Shown: piece by piece, positions 61,101-64,000 of the stretch
Position numbering within the stretch: position 1 is the stretch's first letter
Layout: every line of letters begins with the position of its first letter
Notes under the pieces: generated by a model
The model's input: the letters and a program-made list of their open reading frames with translations, nothing else
What the model was told of the DNA's origin: nothing
The model's database searches: none
DNA from: Capitella teleta
Lineage: Eukaryota > Annelida > Polychaeta > Capitellidae
Assembly: GCA_000328365.1 (NCBI GenBank)
Contig: KB308725.1
Location: 56,139-120,138, forward strand
Reading direction: 5' to 3'
Length of the DNA stretch: 64,000 nt
Program-made: the position numbers and the translations under genes

Positions 61101-63160
61101 TTGTATGCTATGCTAGGGGCTCGTGTAGCATAAATTAATAGTATGTATTTGACGCGATTGATAATATAGGTCAGATATAGGTGAGATAATGCCGGTACCC
61201 ACATCAAATCGCTCTACTTTTTAATTAACGACGGTTCATAAAATACTATTTTGGCAGAAGCTGAAAGAGGAACGCGACCAACATGGACCGATGCCAAAAC
61301 AAGGCGAATAACCGCGATGACTGAAATAGCACAAGCATGCTGACAGCGTTGACTGCCACAAATGTGAAGTTAAACAGGGGTTGTTGGGAGGGGCATTGAT
61401 TAAGGAAAAAAGAAAAATATCCATTTTTTTTTTTTTTAATTTACATTGATTCTCTAGTCAGATGCAGGCATGAAAATTAAAATATACAAAGTACACTAAC
61501 ATTTTGGCGCAAGTGTCAAGCTGACTGAACTGTGAACACGTGATCAGGCAACACGAGTAAAGAGAGCATCCAGGGTTGCATCAAATCAAACAGTGGATCC
61601 ATTCGAATTATTCACTGAGGAAATAAACGCGGTCACACAAGGCCCACCGGCCACTACCGAATTGCTGCTCAACTATAGCACCGAAATTACGCAATTATCT
61701 CACCATGTCATTAGCATCTATGAATCGTGTGCTTCGGCGAGGTCTTTAAGGATATGGTTCCAGCCACTGATGCCCCTTTGCCGACGCTGCGACGACATAT
61801 ACCACGCGCAATGAAGAGTGGCACATGCATGCTGATAGGTCATCGGCCATGCGAGAAGCAAGCCATGCCGCGATGACAGTTGGCCTGCTCAGGGTTCAAC
61901 ACCAGACAGATAAATACACCGAGAAGAAGATTACGAAACTATAGTCTGAATTGAATTATGTCATGAAAAAAGAAAAAAGAAAAAAAAGTTCAACAGGAGA
62001 GTGAACTCAATCGTCCCAGTTATCAGATTTACTATTAAGATCATTGAGCCTCAGGGTTAAGGTATTGCAAAGACCAGTTTTTTTTTTGTTTTTTTTTTTT
62101 TTTTAAATCGAGGCGAGCACAGCTGACTATTGACCAAGATGACCAGCCAGTGATGCAACTCACAACAATCCCCAGTACGTTCACCGATAACAGGTTGACC
62201 GACTGACCTAATTAGACGAGCGTCGCATACGTCACACGAGACACCTGAGAAGGGAGAGAGGGCGGAATCAATGGGGCGAACGAGTCAACAGAGACGATGA
62301 GGAGGAGGAGGAGGAGCCTAGGAGGAGGAACCCAGCGACAGCAGCCACCTCATCAACGCCGACGTCAACCGGGCATCGATCCGTGACGCCGACGACATGG
62401 AATTCGAACACCACCCTGGATGGGATCCTGTACAATATGCATCATGCACTGCGAGCCCTGCCTCATAAGCTGTACACACGAGTATACATAGTGTGCACAC
62501 CATGTATAATGAGGTGGGTGTGCATGCCACCTCCAGACTAGGCTGACGTAATGAACAGATGAGGAGGCGCCGCTGTCTTCGCCTTGTAGCCAGAGATCCC
62601 GGCTGCGGTGCAGTATACCAACACTGGCCAGTCATTGGCCCTACTCGTTACACAACCACTGCATCCACACTACACAATATTTCATGGAGTCATGGGCCAA
62701 CCAGGTCATAAGGTCAAGGTCGTGGCGTATGGACGACCAACGCAATGCGACGAGGAAGGAAGAGAGGCGGTGAGTCATCGACAATAAACAGTAAACATCG
62801 CAGCGGCAGCAGCAGCAGCAGCGACGGCGGTGAACGCCACCGACGGCTGACCGGGCGACCGACCGGAATCTGCAGAGAGCTCGCGTGCGGCACGTTGCTC
62901 TGTTTATAAACAAACGGCGCTAATCAGAACTGATCGATGACGAACGCATAAAACACCAGGCCATAGAAATCAAGGAAACAGCTGATGTCATCTCAAATTA
63001 GAAGAAACAACCAGGTCAGCAGAGGGGAAAAATAACACCACCCTAACATTTAAAGGGCCGCTGTTTATTTACATGCATTTACAACACAAACCCAGCTACC
63101 CCAGAAGTAGCCGCACACAGAAGAAGCGGTTCGAGGCTGAGGTCAAACGAGAAGAGGCGA
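58110..63160. other. Region upstream of the CTDSPL2 coding exons
   Basis: Likely a 5' UTR intron of CTDSPL2. GC-rich patches at 58330-58510 and 62280-62900 (with (CAG)n near 62801-62822) look promoter-like. The open frames there (for example 58270-58575, 62318-62635) show no splice support or known family. 59000-62100 is AT-rich with poly-A and poly-T runs. Confidence 0.4.
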
Positions 63161-63167
63161 CACTTAC

Positions 63168-63340
63168 CGAGAGTAAAAAAGTATCAACGAGAACTCCCGA
63201 GTGCAACAGCAGAGATCGAAGTCACGGCGACGTTTCTCAGTCATTCAGTGGAGGCGGCGTAGAGCGGCGTCCGTGCTGCCTGAGCCTCCTGCATGGCCAT
63301 ATTGCTGTGAAGCAGGCCGCCCCAATACACACAGCCTCCT
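63168..63340 (-). other. Candidate 5' UTR exon, perhaps of CTDSPL2
   Basis: A strong minus-strand donor (TACTCTCG|GTAAGTG) ends at 63168 in GC-rich sequence, with an inverted CCAAT box near 63384-63390 upstream. The stretch holds only a short upstream ORF (MAMQEAQAARTPLYAASTE). CTDSPL2 needs a non-coding first exon and is the nearest minus-strand gene, 5.1 kb away. The 5' boundary is a guess. Confidence 0.35.
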
Positions 63341-63748
63341 CCTACAGCAGCGGCAACGCAAGCTGGGTTTCTCGATGTGCATGATTGGTGCGTGCACTTT
63401 TGTGCGTGACTCCACCCCACGCACAAAATAATGGCGCTGAAGCAGCGGTAGCAGCAAAGCATAGTAAACTAGCGAGGAGGGAGGGGGGAAGGCGTCCGCA
63501 GAGTAATCTTGGCGAAGAGAGGGAAAAAATAGAAATATACCCAATGTATGTATTAAACAAGCGAGAAGCTGATTTCAGCATTTTGGCACCGTGCCAACTC
63601 GATAGACCCGCTTTACTCACTGTTACGCAATGTCAGTGTGAGGAAAGTGAAAAAGTCCAATTCACGCATTCTGTGGATCAATGAATGAAAATCGATTGTT
63701 TTCGTCTCCCTGTTCTAATTTTTTCTTTCTTTCGGGGGTCTTTTATAA

Positions 63749-63775
63749 ATGAGCGAAGCGTCGTCCTTCATAGCG
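63749..63775 (+). CDS. Candidate start exon of a gene running off the right edge
   Basis: ATG AGC GAA GCG TCG TCC TTC ATA GCG then GTAAGTGCC: nine codons (MSEASSFIA), phase 0, ending at a consensus donor. A pyrimidine tract (TTTTTTCTTTCTTTC) lies just upstream, reminiscent of 5'TOP genes. No downstream exon is visible within the last 220 bp, so the product cannot be named. Confidence 0.4.
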
Positions 63776-64000
63776 GTAAGTGCCGACTAACAAGCGACTT
63801 AAAAACAACAATGCTCACCACCTACAACACGATGCTAATTATAGCAATTATTAATTAATGATTTAAGTTATTTACAAGTTTTTTTTTTCTATTATATCAA
63901 CATTCCACTTACAATTCAAGTGTCCACTCACTCCAACCACAAGCACATAATGTTAATACGTCAGCCTCAGAAGTTCAAAACACGCAATACATTGATACTA

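Noticed and set aside
61593-61814. 73-residue plus-strand ORF (DPFELFTEEINAV...)
   Set aside because: It begins with GTG rather than ATG, has no acceptor in frame that I trust and matches no family.

Overview
The window is nuclear DNA of an invertebrate animal. It is AT-rich, its genes are split by GT-AG introns, and it carries animal-specific families (CACHD1, transgelin, FBXO4, EFR3) together with tRNA-like SINEs and cut-and-paste transposon remnants. I cannot name the species. The most distinctive trait is intron size: across ten recognisable genes most introns are about 49-62 nt, with a few much longer ones. This fits a compact genome such as some sponges, tunicates or other small-intron animals, but does not decide between them.

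Layout, left to right. 1-4.9 kb is repeat-rich intergenic DNA with a mariner-like end and pogo/Tigger transposase fragments. 4.9-8.45 kb (+) is GTF2F1, the large TFIIF subunit; its start exon was not found. 8.9-11.5 kb (-) is FBXO4. It shares a 0.25 kb divergent promoter with RPL37 (11.77-13.39 kb, +), which has a 5'TOP-like start. 15.3-17.7 kb (-) is SGTA. 18.4-19.5 kb (-) is an LTR-retrotransposon fossil. 20.6 kb holds a tRNA-like SINE and 21.26-21.89 kb a pogo-type element with TA duplications. 22.1-29.7 kb (-) is EFR3, with three candidate in-frame microexons and a 7-nt first coding exon. 30.4-31.6 kb (+) is a DNAJB-type HSP40 with a heat-shock element and TATA box. 33.9-34.3 kb (+) is an intronless 115-residue ORF of unknown family. 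36.6-38.9 kb (+) is a transgelin. 40.0-51.8 kb (-) is CACHD1 in 26 exons, with a 6.5 kb first intron. 55.8-58.0 kb (-) is CTDSPL2. At 63.1-63.8 kb a minus-strand donor and a plus-strand start exon suggest a second divergent promoter.

The genes do not form one pathway. They are housekeeping and signalling loci: transcription initiation, the ribosome, chaperones (SGTA and HSP40 both work with HSP70), PI4-kinase anchoring, ubiquitin ligation, calcium-channel modulation and actin binding. I reconstructed the exons by hand from splice sites and reading phase. Every internal exon set quoted keeps frame, but no transcript evidence was available.
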